Part shown: in pieces, positions 1 through 7,033 of the stretch
How positions within the stretch are numbered: the stretch's first letter is position 1
Layout: every line of letters starts with the position of its first letter
Source of the DNA: Haemophilus parahaemolyticus
GTDB taxonomy: Bacteria; Pseudomonadota; Gammaproteobacteria; Enterobacterales; Pasteurellaceae
Direction: 5' to 3'
Length of the DNA: 16,891 nt
Assembly (NCBI RefSeq): GCF_018373095.1
Contig: NZ_JAHAHT010000031.1
Coordinates: 1 to 16,891, forward strand
Program-made: the position numbers and the translations under genes
Notes under the pieces: model-generated
The model's database searches: none
What the model was told of the DNA's origin: nothing
What the model saw: only the letters and a program-made list of their open reading frames with translations

Positions 1-92
1 TCTACCTGACTCCATTCCGAACTCAGAAGTAAAATGCCGTAATGCCGATGGTAGTGTGGGGTTTCCCCATGTGAGAGTAGGGCATCGCCAGA
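1..92 (+). rRNA. rrf: 5S ribosomal RNA, 5' truncated by window edge
   Basis: The sequence carries the conserved bacterial 5S core: CCGAACTCAGAAG near 17-29, then CCGATGGTAGTGTGGGG and the GAGAGTAGGG segment at 73-82. Compared with E. coli 5S (120 nt), about 26 bases of the 5' end are missing because the window starts inside the gene. The 3' end is placed near 92 by comparison and may be off by a few bases. It is followed directly by a strong terminator, as expected for the last gene of an rRNA operon. Confidence 0.95.
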
Positions 93-116
93 TTGAATTT
101 AAAGCGAAAGCGAATA

Positions 117-145
117 ACCCCGTATCGTAAGGTACGGGGTTTTTG
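117..145 (+). terminator. Intrinsic terminator of the rRNA operon
   Basis: ACCCCGTATC (117-126) pairs with GGTACGGGGT (131-140), with one T-G wobble, across a GTAA loop of the stable GNRA class. A T run follows from 140. It lies about 25 bases after the 5S 3' end and is a textbook Rho-independent terminator. Confidence 0.9.
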
Positions 146-301
146 TTTTTTATTGTAGGATGCATCTTGATGTACCAAAGTTGCACGCCTTCTTTGAAAC
201 TGTGCAACCACCTTACGCTTTTTTATCTCCATTTTCCTCTCTTATTTTATTCATTTCTTCTCGTAGGATCGATTTTAGCCCTCTGTAAAAATCTTAAATT
301 T

Positions 302-323
302 TAAAAGCAGTATACTGCTTTTA
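302..323. repeat. Perfect 22-bp palindrome upstream of the small-gene island
   Basis: The half-site TAAAAGCAGTA (302-312) is followed directly by its exact reverse complement (313-323), with no spacer. Such a site could bind a dimeric regulator. Its right end overlaps the left arm of the next inverted repeat by five bases. The function is inferred only. Confidence 0.6.
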
Positions 324-348
324 CTTGTTATTGACATAACAAGTAAAA
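319..348. promoter_or_regulatory. 12-bp perfect inverted repeat enclosing TTGACA
   Basis: TTTTACTTGTTA (319-330) and TAACAAGTAAAA (337-348) are exact reverse complements. The six-base loop, 331-336, is TTGACA, the ideal sigma70 -35 hexamer. No strong -10 is seen 16-18 bases downstream, where the sequence reads TGCGTA around 354-359. It could be an operator over the promoter of the gene at 385, or an RNA hairpin. Both are inference. Confidence 0.5.
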
Positions 349-384
349 TATCTTGCGTAACAATTAAATATATAAGGAAACACG

Positions 385-690
385 ATGGTTATTATTGAAG
401 CAAATGTTCGTGGGGCGGAAAGAATTGCAACTTTTCAATCTAAGGCTGCAGTTTTTTATTTTCTTAAATCAATTAGTTTTTGGGCTAGTGTTGAAAGTAT
501 TGTAACAACAAGTGTAAGGACTAAAATTAAAGTAAGTGATAAAACTACTCATCTTAGTAGCTGGTCAGGGGCACTTGAAAGTGCTAGAGATTATCCAGAA
601 AGTGATCAGGAATTTTTATTTTTCACAAATTACTCTGATATTTATGACTATTTAAAGATAAAGAATGATTGTTTTTTGTGGTCCACATAG
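385..690 (+). CDS. Hypothetical protein, probably the 5' part of a frameshifted gene
   Basis: This 101-residue ORF starts at an ATG with a good ribosome binding site, AAGGA at 374-378. I do not recognise the family. The protein looks soluble, with no signal peptide or membrane segment, and has alternating hydrophobic strand-like stretches such as MVIIEANV at the start and QEFLFFTNYSDIYDYL near residues 75-90. It ends a few codons after a T6 run (671-676), in a tail (LWST) that looks out of place. Removing one T would join it in frame to the ORF at 665-817 and give one protein of about 143 residues. Base composition is clearly more AT-rich than the dpp genes, which suggests acquired DNA. Small size and neighbours resemble orphan immunity-gene clusters, but no toxin is present and this is only a guess. 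Confidence 0.55.
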   Translation: MVIIEANVRGAERIATFQSKAAVFYFLKSISFWASVESIVTTSVRTKIKVSDKTTHLSSWSGALESARDYPESDQEFLFFTNYSDIYDYLKIKNDCFLWST

Positions 691-817
691 TGATGAAATA
701 AAAGATGAAGGAAAAAGACGTTTAGATGATTTTATTTCATCGTTAGATCGAAAAGTTATTGATATTGATGTGTTTGATAGCTGTTTAAACAAAGTCTATT
801 TAATTACAACGGAATAA
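665..817 (+). CDS. Small ORF, probably the 3' part of the gene at 385
   Basis: A 50-residue frame opens at ATG 665, overlaps the end of the preceding ORF by 26 bases, and stops at TAA 815-817. The product begins MIVFCGPHSDEIKDEGKRR and ends in a strand-like KVYLITTE. It has no convincing ribosome binding site of its own. That absence, plus the overlap at the T6 run, favours it being the C-terminal third of the protein begun at 385. The split could come from a one-base insertion, a sequencing error, or transcriptional slippage. The family is not recognised. An independently translated small protein is the alternative. Confidence 0.4.
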   Translation: MIVFCGPHSDEIKDEGKRRLDDFISSLDRKVIDIDVFDSCLNKVYLITTE

Positions 818-828
818 GGGAAAATATA

Positions 829-1122
829 ATGGAAGAATTTAAAGAGTTATATTCTGTCACTGAATATTTTGAAGTTCCAGACCCAGCAAATATAGCAAAA
901 CTCATTGCTGAAATGATTAATGTAGGTATAGAAAGCGAAGTTCATCTTGGAGATTATGATGAATTTCAAGATCTTAGTTCGAGTGTCTCAAGTGAGTTTT
1001 TAGATCTTTCTATTGAAGAAGTTGAAGATAATATTAATAAAATTGATTTCTTATTTGGAGAGGATTACAAAGCGGTTTTAGAAACGGCTAATGAGTTATT
1101 TAAATACCTTGAAGAAGAATAA
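829..1122 (+). CDS. Hypothetical small, very acidic protein
   Basis: A 97-residue protein starts 11 bases after the preceding stop, with a GGGAAAA purine stretch at 818-824 as a modest ribosome binding site. It is rich in Asp and Glu (over a quarter of residues) with few Lys, no Cys, no signal peptide and no membrane segment. The C-terminal half looks helical (SIEEVEDNINKIDFL, then a final helix ending EEE). I do not recognise the family. Strongly acidic proteins of this size include nuclease-inhibiting immunity proteins and DNA mimics, but no motif supports either here. It is AT-rich like its upstream neighbour, with which it probably forms an operon, and is closed by the hairpin at 1157-1189. 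Confidence 0.65.
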   Translation: MEEFKELYSVTEYFEVPDPANIAKLIAEMINVGIESEVHLGDYDEFQDLSSSVSSEFLDLSIEEVEDNINKIDFLFGEDYKAVLETANELFKYLEEE

Positions 1123-1156
1123 TTTTCCTAAATGCATATATAAATATGTTCTAGTT

Positions 1157-1189
1157 AAATAGCCTTGTATTCTAAATACAAGGCTATTT
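1157..1189. terminator. Hairpin terminator closing the small-gene island
   Basis: AAATAGCCTTGTAT (1157-1170) and its exact complement ATACAAGGCTATTT (1176-1189) form a 14-bp perfect stem with a five-base loop. The downstream T tract is short (TTTCATCTCTT), so it may act moderately. The A-rich and T-rich flanks suit either direction. Confidence 0.7.
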
Positions 1190-1255
1190 CATCTCTTCCA
1201 TTTAGCCATTTCGCAAAATTCCCTTAAAATCTTACCGCTTTTTGCTTTTTTCCTC

Positions 1256-1283
1256 TTGATGTTCTGCCAAAAACTTGTATATT
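1256..1283 (+). promoter_or_regulatory. Predicted dppA promoter
   Basis: TTGATG (1256-1261) and TATATT (1278-1283) are separated by 16 bases. The predicted start near 1290 gives a leader of about 40 bases to the dppA ATG. It is the best sigma70-like match between the island hairpin and dppA. Confidence 0.55.
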
Positions 1284-1309
1284 CAAAGAATTCTACTAAA
1301 ACAATAACT

Positions 1310-1317
1310 CACAACAT
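1310..1317 (+). promoter_or_regulatory. Candidate GcvB small-RNA target site in the dppA leader
   Basis: The leader reads CACAACAT at 1310-1317, one base before the AGGAG ribosome binding site (1319-1323). CACAACAY is the known seed-target motif for the GU-rich region of GcvB, which represses dppA in enterics and amino-acid transport genes in Pasteurella. Pairing here would block ribosome entry. The gcvB gene itself is not in this window. Confidence 0.5.
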
Positions 1318-1328
1318 CAGGAGCCTTT

Positions 1329-2927
1329 ATGAAAAAACTCGCTAAACTCTCTTTATTAAGCTTGGTTTTTGCTTCAACAACCGTACTTGCTGCACCAAAA
1401 ACCTTTGTTTATTGTGCAGAGCTTTCTCCAACGCACTTTAACCCACAATTTGCGACAGATGGTTTAACCTTTGATGCAACAGGACAAACTATTTTCAATA
1501 TGCTCACTACTTTTGAACCAGGTACAACAAATGTTATACCTTCATTAGCAGAGAAGTGGGATGTGTCTGAAGATGGCAAAACTTATACTTTCTATTTACG
1601 TAAAGGTGTCAAATTCCACAGCAATAAAAATTTCAAACCAACACGTGATTTCAATGCGGATGATGTGTTGTTTTCATTCAATCGTCAATTAGATCCAAAC
1701 CACCCATATCACAAAGTTTCGGGTGGAAACTATGAATACTTTATTGGTATGGATATGCCAAATATCATTGATAAAGTAGAAAAAGTAGATGATTACACAG
1801 TGAAAATTAGTCTAAAAGTGCCAAATGCACCATTCTTATCGAATGTGGCAATGGATTTTGCTGCAATTTTCTCGGCTGAATATGCAGAGCAAATGCTAAA
1901 AGTGGGAACACCTGAAAAAGTGGATAACGATCCAATTGGTACTGGCCCGTTCCAATTTGTAGATTATCAAAAAGATTCAAGTATTAGATATAAAGCATTC
2001 CCTGAATATTGGGAAGGGAAAGCAAAAATTGACCGCTTGGTATTCTCGATCACTCCAGATGCTTCGGTTCGTTTAGCGAAAATCCAAAAAGGTGAATGCC
2101 ACGCTGCACCTTATCCAAACCCTGCAGATATTGAAACGCTGAAAAAAGATCCGAACATTAACTTGATGACAAGTCCAGGGTTAAACATTGGTTACTTACA
2201 TTTCAATACCGAGAAAAAACCGTTTGATAATCAAAAAGTGCGCCAGGCATTAAATCACGCTATCAATAAAGATGCGATTATTAGCTCTGTTTACCAAGGC
2301 TCTGGTGAGAAAGCAAAAAATCCAATTCCACCAACAATGTGGAGCTATAACGATGCGGTAAAAGATTATGATTATAGCCCTGAAAAAGCTAAAGCATTAT
2401 TAGCTGAGGCGGGATTCCCGAATGGTTTTGATACAGAAATCTGGGCAATGCCAGTAAGCCGTCCTTATAATCCAAATGCACGTCGTATGGCTGAGCTTAT
2501 CCAAGAAGATTGGAAAAAAGTGGGTGTGAATGCGAAAATTGTGAGCTATGAATGGGGTGAATACCTTAAACGCTTGCGTAATGGTGAAGATCCAACAGGT
2601 ATGATGGGATGGAACGGTGATAATGGTGATCCAGATAACTTCTTAAATACCCTATTAAGCTGTGCAGCGGTGAAACAAGGTTCTAACTATTCGAAATTCT
2701 GTAATGCAGAGTTTGATAAATTAGTGACAGAAGCAGCTCAAATTACTGATCACGAAAAACGTGTAGAACTTTATAAACAAGCACAAGTATTGTTCAAAGA
2801 ACAAGCACCTTGGGTAACCATAGCTCACTCAACCACCTACTTCCCTGTGCGTAAAGAAGTAACAGGTTATACTATCAGTCCATTTAGCTTGCACAACTTC
2901 TACCACGTAGATTTAGCAGATAAATAA
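1329..2927 (+). CDS. dppA: Periplasmic dipeptide-binding protein DppA
   Basis: This 532-residue solute-binding protein (SBP family 5) captures dipeptides in the periplasm and delivers them to DppBCDF. A Sec signal peptide is evident: MKKLAKLS, a hydrophobic core, and a likely cut after VLA or VLAA (residue 21 or 22). There is no lipobox Cys, so it should be soluble, unlike the related Haemophilus heme-binding lipoprotein HbpA. The body follows E. coli DppA closely: VYC at the mature N-terminus, LAEKW..SEDGKTYTF, NPIGTGPF, FSITPDASVR, PYNPNARRMAE and the peptide-binding segment GWNGDNGDPDNF. The four Cys known to form two disulfides in DppA are conserved (VYC, GEC, LSCAA, KFC). The start is supported by AGGAG at 1319-1323. 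It is the first gene of the operon. Heme or other peptide ligands cannot be excluded. Confidence 0.95.
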   Translation: MKKLAKLSLLSLVFASTTVLAAPKTFVYCAELSPTHFNPQFATDGLTFDATGQTIFNMLTTFEPGTTNVIPSLAEKWDVSEDGKTYTFYLRKGVKFHSNKNFKPTRDFNADDVLFSFNRQLDPNHPYHKVSGGNYEYFIGMDMPNIIDKVEKVDDYTVKISLKVPNAPFLSNVAMDFAAIFSAEYAEQMLKVGTPEKVDNDPIGTGPFQFVDYQKDSSIRYKAFPEYWEGKAKIDRLVFSITPDASVRLAKIQKGECHAAPYPNPADIETLKKDPNINLMTSPGLNIGYLHFNTEKKPFDNQKVRQALNHAINKDAIISSVYQGSGEKAKNPIPPTMWSYNDAVKDYDYSPEKAKALLAEAGFPNGFDTEIWAMPVSRPYNPNARRMAELIQEDWKKVGVNAKIVSYEWGEYLKRLRNGEDPTGMMGWNGDNGDPDNFLNTLLSCAAVKQGSNYSKFCNAEFDKLVTEAAQITDHEKRVELYKQAQVLFKEQAPWVTIAHSTTYFPVRKEVTGYTISPFSLHNFYHVDLADK

Positions 2928-2968
2928 TTCTGCTGATTCTCTCTTTCATTCCCTTCTCTTGTGGGATA

Positions 2969-2997
2969 GCTTGGAATTGCGTAAGGCAATTCCAAGC
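2969..2997 (+). promoter_or_regulatory. Intercistronic hairpin between dppA and dppB
   Basis: GCTTGGAATTGC (2969-2980) and its exact complement (2986-2997) form a 12-bp stem with a GTAAG loop and no T run after it. This is not a standard terminator. By analogy with malE and other binding-protein genes, such a hairpin would shield the dppA 3' end from exonucleases, so that dppA mRNA outlasts dppBCDF mRNA. It may also terminate partially. Confidence 0.65.
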
Positions 2998-3055
2998 AGA
3001 GAGAGGAGATACAAGCAGTCAAAATCTTCCCAAAATTTACTTATATTATCTATTT

Positions 3056-4060
3056 ATGTTTTCATTTATTTTAAAACGTATTTTAATGGTGATTCCTACA
3101 TTTATTGCGATTACCTTAATTACTTTTGCGTTGGTGCATCTTATCCCTGGTGATCCCATTGAAATTCGAATGGGCGAGCGTGGGCTTGATCCAGCTGTGC
3201 ACGCCCAAATGATGTCTCAACTCGGCTTGGATTTACCCTTACCTGAACAATATTTCAACTATATTAAAGGGATTTTCCATGGTGATTTAGGCAATTCATT
3301 CCGTAATAATGAGCCAGTTCTCAAGGAGTTTTTTACTCTTTTCCCCGCGACGGTTGAGCTTGCATTCTTTGCCTTGCTTTGGTCTTTAGTGATTGGGATT
3401 TTTCTTGGTGTGATTGCGGCAGTGAAGAAAAATTCGTGGATCTCGCACATTGTAACCACACTTTCCCTTACAGGCTATTCAATGCCGATTTTCTGGTGGG
3501 GCTTAATTTTAATTCTCTATGTTTCAACGCCACTCGGTTTGCCTGCGTCAGGACGTTTACCGTCAGAATATTGGATTGAAACCAACACGGGATTTATGTT
3601 GATTGACACGTGGCAATCGGACGAACCTGGTGCATTTTTAGCGGCAATTAAATCGCTGATTTTGCCTGCTGTTGTGCTTGGCACTATTCCACTTGCAGTT
3701 ATTACGCGAATGACCCGCTCTTCAATGCTTGAAGTATTGGGCGAAGATTATATTCGTACTGCAAAAGCAAAAGGCTTAAATACTACTCGTATCGTGTTTG
3801 TACATGCACTGCGTAATGCGTTAATTCCTGTCGTAACAGTAGTGGGATTAATTGTGGGGCAGTTGCTCTCAGGGGCGGTATTAACCGAAAATATTTTCTC
3901 TTGGCCTGGTATTGGTAAATGGGTAATTGAGGCGATTAACGCCCGAGATTACCCTGTGTTACAAGGTTCGGTGTTGATTATTGCAACTATCATCATTCTT
4001 GTGAATTTACTGGTTGACTTGATTTATGGTGTGGTCAATCCACGTATTCGAAATACTTAG
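3056..4060 (+). CDS. dppB: Dipeptide ABC transporter permease DppB
   Basis: A 334-residue inner-membrane permease of the binding-protein-dependent transport family, with about six membrane segments; it pairs with DppC. The N-terminus (MFSFILKRILMVIPTF) aligns with E. coli DppB from residue 1, then LIPGDP, GYSMPIFWWG and a large periplasmic loop. The cytoplasmic coupling (EAA) loop, EVLGEDYIRTAKAKG, lies at about residues 226-240, and the end reads YGVVNPRIR. The start is fixed by this alignment even though no Shine-Dalgarno sequence precedes it: the 40 bases before the ATG are AT-rich, and the nearest purine-rich GAGAGGAG (3001-3008) is about 48 bases away. There are 128 bases between dppA and dppB, including the hairpin at 2969. 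Expression is therefore probably lower than that of dppA. Confidence 0.94.
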   Translation: MFSFILKRILMVIPTFIAITLITFALVHLIPGDPIEIRMGERGLDPAVHAQMMSQLGLDLPLPEQYFNYIKGIFHGDLGNSFRNNEPVLKEFFTLFPATVELAFFALLWSLVIGIFLGVIAAVKKNSWISHIVTTLSLTGYSMPIFWWGLILILYVSTPLGLPASGRLPSEYWIETNTGFMLIDTWQSDEPGAFLAAIKSLILPAVVLGTIPLAVITRMTRSSMLEVLGEDYIRTAKAKGLNTTRIVFVHALRNALIPVVTVVGLIVGQLLSGAVLTENIFSWPGIGKWVIEAINARDYPVLQGSVLIIATIIILVNLLVDLIYGVVNPRIRNT

Positions 4061-4076
4061 AAGAGAGGAGTGAACA

Positions 4077-4967
4077 ATGTCTTCAACGACAGTAACAGCC
4101 CCAATGCCGAAAACACCTTTCCAAGAGTTTGTCTATTACTTTAGTCAAAACCGCGGGGCGGTAATTGGGTTTATCTTTATTTTAATCGTGCTTTTTGCAG
4201 CTATTTTCGCAAGCTGGGTTGCCCCTTTTGACCCTATTGAGCAAAACCGCTCAGCTTTACTTTTACCGCCAATGTGGTTTGAGGGCGGTAATTCAGCCTA
4301 TGCTTTAGGTACAGATGATATCGGTCGTGATATGCTTTCTCGTATTATTTATGGGGCAAGACTTTCTGTTTTTATTGGTTTGCTGATTGTCGTGATGTCT
4401 TGCGTGTTAGGCGTGATTTTAGGCTTACTTGCAGGCTACTATGGCGGCACGCTCGATATTTTAATTATGCGTTTGGTTGATATTATGCTCGCTATTCCAA
4501 GCTTGTTATTAACCATTGGTGTGGTGACGATTCTCGGGCCTTCACTGATTAACGCAGCGATTGCGATTGCGATTGTGTCCATTCCAAGTTACGTACGTTT
4601 AACCCGTGCTTCGGTAATGAATGAGAAAAACCGTGATTACGTAGTGGCAAGCCGTGTGGCTGGGGCGAATGTGTGGCGATTGATGTTTGTTGTGATTTTG
4701 CCAAACTGCCTTGCCCCCTTAATTGTTCAAATGACAATGGGGATTTCTAATGCGATTTTAGAGCTTGCTGCACTTGGCTTCTTAGGCATCGGTGCACAGC
4801 CACCGACACCAGAACTGGGTACAATGTTGGCAGAATCACGTGGTTTTATGCAATCAGCGAACTGGCTTGTTACCATTCCAGGCTTAGCGATTTTATCGCT
4901 TGTATTAGCCTTTAACTTGATGGGCGACGGCTTACGTGATGCTCTCGATCCAAAATTAAAACAATAG
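4077..4967 (+). CDS. dppC: Dipeptide ABC transporter permease DppC
   Basis: A 296-residue second permease subunit. It has the N-terminal OppC-type extension with a first membrane helix (about residues 28-48), the family motif GTDDIGRD (78-85), and further membrane segments. The coupling loop (SVMNEKNRDYVVASRVAG, about 179-196) contacts the ATPases. Start ATG 4077 is 16 bases after the dppB stop, with a strong AGAGGAG ribosome binding site (4064-4070). The C-terminus (NLMGDGLRDALDPKLKQ) is complete and typical. It forms a heterodimeric membrane channel with DppB. Confidence 0.95.
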   Translation: MSSTTVTAPMPKTPFQEFVYYFSQNRGAVIGFIFILIVLFAAIFASWVAPFDPIEQNRSALLLPPMWFEGGNSAYALGTDDIGRDMLSRIIYGARLSVFIGLLIVVMSCVLGVILGLLAGYYGGTLDILIMRLVDIMLAIPSLLLTIGVVTILGPSLINAAIAIAIVSIPSYVRLTRASVMNEKNRDYVVASRVAGANVWRLMFVVILPNCLAPLIVQMTMGISNAILELAALGFLGIGAQPPTPELGTMLAESRGFMQSANWLVTIPGLAILSLVLAFNLMGDGLRDALDPKLKQ

Positions 4968-4976
4968 GGGGCAAAA

Positions 4977-5954
4977 ATGAGTTTATTAACTGTTGAAAAT
5001 CTTTCCGTTTCTTTTGGAGATGAAAAAGCCCCATTCAAAGCGGTGGATCGTGTAAGTTATACAGTAAATGAAGGCGAAGTACTTGGTATTGTGGGTGAGT
5101 CTGGTTCGGGGAAATCAGTTAGTTCGCTTGCAATTATGGGCTTGATTGACTTCCCTGGTCGTGTAACGGCTGAGAAATTGCACTTTAACCAAAATGATTT
5201 ACTTGCTCTAAAACCGAAAGAGAAGCAAAAAATTGTGGGGGCTGATATCGCAATGATTTTCCAAGATGCGATGACTAGCCTTAATCCAAGTTATACCGTG
5301 GGCTATCAAATTATGGAAGCCCTCAAAGTGCATCAAGGTGGGAGCAAAGCGGCTCGCCGTGAGCGTGCGATTGAGTTGCTCTCTTTAGTGGGCATTCCTG
5401 ATCCAAAATCACGCTTGGAGGTTTATCCACATCAGCTTTCGGGTGGGATGAGCCAGCGTGTGATGATTGCGATGGCGATTGCGTGTAATCCGAAATTATT
5501 GATTGCCGATGAGCCAACCACTGCATTAGATGTAACCATTCAAGCCCAAATTATTGATTTACTGCTTGAATTACAACGTAAAGAGAATATGGCGTTGATT
5601 TTAATTACACATGATCTGGCATTGGTAGCGGAATCGGCACATCGGATCATTGTGATGTACGCAGGGCAAGTGGTAGAAGAAGGGCGTGCGGAAGAGATTT
5701 TTAAATCGCCGCTTCACCCATATACGCAAGCCTTGCTCAAAGCCTTGCCTGAATTTGCCGAAGGGAAATCACGCTTGCAGTCGTTGCCTGGTGTTGTGCC
5801 TGGTAAATATGACCGTCCGCAAGGCTGCTTGCTTAACCCGCGCTGCCCGTATGCAACAGAAAAATGCCGTAGCATTGAGCCAGCATTGGTGCAAATCAAT
5901 GGGCGTCAAGTGAAATGCCATACGCCACTTAATGCACAAGGCTTACCAAGCTAA
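4977..5954 (+). CDS. dppD: Dipeptide transporter ATP-binding subunit DppD
   Basis: A 325-residue cytoplasmic ABC ATPase that powers import together with DppF. Visible motifs are Walker A GESGSGKS (40-47), Q-loop Gln at about 96, signature LSGGMSQR (154-161), Walker B LLIADEP (174-180) and the H-loop His at about 212. The C-terminal oligo/dipeptide domain (PLHPYTQALL onward) carries four Cys at about 284, 290, 297 and 314. That is the arrangement known to hold a [4Fe-4S] cluster in Dpp/Opp ATPases. Start ATG 4977 lies nine bases after the dppC stop, with AGGGGG as ribosome binding site. Length matches the family. Confidence 0.95.
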   Translation: MSLLTVENLSVSFGDEKAPFKAVDRVSYTVNEGEVLGIVGESGSGKSVSSLAIMGLIDFPGRVTAEKLHFNQNDLLALKPKEKQKIVGADIAMIFQDAMTSLNPSYTVGYQIMEALKVHQGGSKAARRERAIELLSLVGIPDPKSRLEVYPHQLSGGMSQRVMIAMAIACNPKLLIADEPTTALDVTIQAQIIDLLLELQRKENMALILITHDLALVAESAHRIIVMYAGQVVEEGRAEEIFKSPLHPYTQALLKALPEFAEGKSRLQSLPGVVPGKYDRPQGCLLNPRCPYATEKCRSIEPALVQINGRQVKCHTPLNAQGLPS

Positions 5955-5970
5955 TCAAGGAGAGGAAAAT

Positions 5971-6951
5971 ATGCAAAAAAATCACGAAAACGCACCGCTT
6001 CTTGATGCGATTAACTTAAAAAAATATTATCCCGTGAAGAAAGGGGTATTTGCAAAACCAAAAATGGTGAAAGCGGTAGATGGTGTTTCTTTCACGCTTG
6101 AGCGAGGCAAAACCCTAGCGGTAGTAGGCGAATCAGGCTGTGGGAAATCAACCCTTGGGCGAATGCTCACGATGATTGAACATCCGACCGAAGGCGAGCT
6201 TTTTTACAACGGTCACAACTTTCTGGAAAATGATAAGGAGACGGCAACGCTTCGTCGTCGTAAAATTCAAATTGTGTTCCAAAATCCGTATAGCTCGCTC
6301 AATCCTCGCAAAAAAGTGGGGTCAATTTTAGAAGAGCCGTTGCTAATTAATACCTCACTTTCGGCAAAAGAACGCAAGGCGAAAGTGTTGGATATGATGG
6401 CAAAAGTGGGCTTAAAGCCTGAGTTCTACGACCGCTATCCACATATGTTTTCAGGCGGGCAACGCCAGCGTATTGCAATTGCACGCGGTTTAATGTTAGA
6501 GCCTGATATTGTTGTGGCGGATGAACCTGTTTCAGCATTGGATGTTTCCGTGCGTGCTCAAGTGCTCAATTTAATGATGGATCTGCAAGAAGAGATGGGG
6601 CTCTCTTATGTCTTTATCTCGCACGATCTTTCTGTGGTGGAACATATCGCAGATGAAGTGATGGTGATGTATTTAGGGCGTTGTGTGGAGCAAGGCGAGG
6701 TGAAACAGATTTTTGCTGAGCCAAAACATCCATATACACAAGCACTGCTTTCAGCAACACCAAGATTAAACGAAGTTGATCGCCGTGAGCGAATTAAACT
6801 CACTGGCGAATTACCAAGTCCACTTAATCCACCAAAGGGCTGTGCCTTCCACGCCCGTTGCCGCTTTGCAACCGACCGCTGCCGAGTGGAACAACCGCAA
6901 TTGAAAAACTACCCAGATGGTAGAAAAATTGCGTGTTTTGTGGTGGAGTAA
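5971..6951 (+). CDS. dppF: Dipeptide transporter ATP-binding subunit DppF
   Basis: A 326-residue second ABC ATPase, completing the DppDF pair. Motifs are Walker A GESGCGKS (53-60), Q-loop Gln about 104, signature FSGGQRQR (160-167), Walker B VVADEP (181-186) and H-loop His about 218. The C-terminal domain has Cys at about 291, 297, 304 and 322, matching the iron-sulfur binding pattern. I chose ATG 5971 because AAGGAGAGGA (5957-5966) precedes it and homology starts soon after. An in-frame ATG at 5932 lies inside dppD and has no ribosome binding site. The gap to dppD is 16 bases. This is the last gene of the operon. Confidence 0.94.
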   Translation: MQKNHENAPLLDAINLKKYYPVKKGVFAKPKMVKAVDGVSFTLERGKTLAVVGESGCGKSTLGRMLTMIEHPTEGELFYNGHNFLENDKETATLRRRKIQIVFQNPYSSLNPRKKVGSILEEPLLINTSLSAKERKAKVLDMMAKVGLKPEFYDRYPHMFSGGQRQRIAIARGLMLEPDIVVADEPVSALDVSVRAQVLNLMMDLQEEMGLSYVFISHDLSVVEHIADEVMVMYLGRCVEQGEVKQIFAEPKHPYTQALLSATPRLNEVDRRERIKLTGELPSPLNPPKGCAFHARCRFATDRCRVEQPQLKNYPDGRKIACFVVE

Positions 6952-6961
6952 TCACTATATT

Positions 6962-6984
6962 CCCTCTTCCCTTGTGGGAGAGGG
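6962..6984 (+). terminator. Hairpin after dppF
   Basis: CCCTCT (6962-6967) plus CCC (6969-6971) pair with GGG (6976-6978) plus AGAGGG (6979-6984) around a TTGT loop, with one bulged T. It is GC-rich but lacks a U run, so it may be a 3'-end stabiliser or weak terminator. A similar CTTGTGGGA core recurs after dppA at 2958-2965. Confidence 0.45.
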
Positions 6985-7033
6985 TGGAGAAAATTATTAG
7001 AATTTTCGGATAGAGTCTTATTCTCTATGTAAA

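Noticed and set aside
180..208. Inverted repeat GTTGCAC / GTGCAAC with 15-base loop
   Set aside because: Only 7 bp, a large loop and no T run; no gene or promoter is attached to it. Nothing else supportable was found in 150-300.
23..232. Minus-strand 69-residue ORF
   Set aside because: It runs antisense through the 5S rRNA and its terminator; such frames are a known spurious annotation around rRNA genes.
2959..3153. 64-residue plus-strand ORF over the dppA-dppB gap
   Set aside because: It covers the hairpin and the start of dppB in another frame, with no ribosome binding site and no protein-like pattern.
5932..5970. Upstream start for dppF inside dppD
   Set aside because: No ribosome binding site; ATG 5971 has AAGGAGAGGA and agrees with family length.
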